Below, in pieces: positions 5,730 to 5,791 of a stretch of DNA of 5,791 nucleotides (the first letter of the stretch is position 1; every line of letters starts with the position of its first letter). The position numbers and the translations under genes were made by a program. The stretch lies in contig VGDN01000074.1 of NCBI GenBank assembly GCA_016869695.1, forward strand, positions 1-5,791, read 5' to 3'. The stretch comes from Alphaproteobacteria bacterium. GTDB taxonomy: Bacteria; Pseudomonadota; Alphaproteobacteria; Rickettsiales; UBA1997. The notes below the pieces were generated by a model, which saw only the letters and a list, made by a program, of their open reading frames with translations, was not told where the DNA came from and ran no database searches.

Positions 5730-5791
5730 TGGCTTGCGCCAACACGTCTCGCCCATCATTATCAAGATCAAGAGTAAGAGGATCTACTCTT

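Larger units (their letters stand above)
5416..5791 (-). pseudogene. 3' remnant of a gene with a 'DPLTLDLDNDG' calcium-type motif, with repeat insertions (5' end outside window)
   Basis: The frame is open from the right edge and ends with TAG at 5416-5418, giving 124 visible residues. It opens with VDPLTLDLDNDG (2-13), the acidic D-x-D-x-D-G block of large secreted RTX or haemolysin-type calcium-binding proteins. In such proteins this block is soon followed by a second acidic motif; here STAFFDLD lies about 35 residues on. Between them is a stretch that looks foreign (about residues 14-42, with AQAKKCVAFLTSERAKAM), encoded by a hairpin repeat at 5692-5729. The following segment (LKPISSLTEAEDI, YNPNATIYSVTNSDGSISYY) looks like ordinary secreted-protein sequence. 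A second repeat (5446-5493) then encodes SERRRFISGKTHRVLA, and the frame stops ten codons later. No N terminus, signal or secretion signal is visible. The GTG at 5743-5745 lies inside the motif region and is not a plausible true start. Assignment to the RTX group is tentative. Confidence 0.5.

Noticed and set aside
5416..5745. Complete 109-residue protein starting at GTG 5745
   Set aside because: The open frame continues to the window edge and the DPLTLDLDNDG motif lies upstream of that GTG, so it is the tail of a larger gene.

Overview
The window looks like chromosomal DNA of a Gram-negative bacterium, most probably a small-genome or host-associated alphaproteobacterium. The grounds are: an AmiC-type amidase whose long insert and C-terminal motif resemble alphaproteobacterial homologues; a RibBX-like DHBP synthase, a form best known from Proteobacteria; two proteins with cleavable signal peptides; and palindromic repeats lying in intergenic DNA and inside reading frames, as in Rickettsiales. 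The placement is an inference. The DUF2892 membrane protein and the pcm gene have relatives in many phyla, including candidate-phyla bacteria.

Layout. Positions 38-2562 (+) hold three genes that could be one transcript: a periplasmic N-acetylmuramoyl-L-alanine amidase, riboflavin synthase (ribE), and DHBP synthase fused to a degenerate GTP cyclohydrolase II domain (ribB/ribBX). A block of 7-bp repeats in both orientations fills the gap before ribE and runs up to its start codon. ribE and ribB overlap by one base. Positions 2592-2660 hold a well-known dispersed repeat at a convergent gene junction. On the minus strand follow an N-terminally truncated formyltransferase (2672-3091) and an exported membrane protein with a novel ectodomain and a C-terminal DUF2892 domain (3161-4021). 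The 646 bases from 4022 to 4667 hold no intact gene, only an eroded IS982-like transposase fragment flanked by hairpins. A stand-alone protein-L-isoaspartate methyltransferase (pcm, 4668-5276, +) follows. The right edge (5416-5791, minus) is the broken 3' end of a gene with an acidic D-x-D-x-D-G calcium-type motif, apparently carrying two in-frame hairpin repeat insertions.

How the genes relate. ribE and ribB act in the same pathway: DHBP from RibB is one precursor of lumazine, and RibE turns lumazine into riboflavin. RibD, lumazine synthase and a working GTP cyclohydrolase II must be elsewhere. The amidase is functionally unrelated to them. The right half is accessory and decaying: a truncated gene, an IS remnant, repeat insertions and one broken gene, with an intact pcm among them. 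No RNA gene, CRISPR array or FMN riboswitch was found. I see no clearly new multi-gene system; the points most worth a second look are the hairpin-repeat family, the RibX domain, the heptad repeat leader and the DUF2892 fusion protein.
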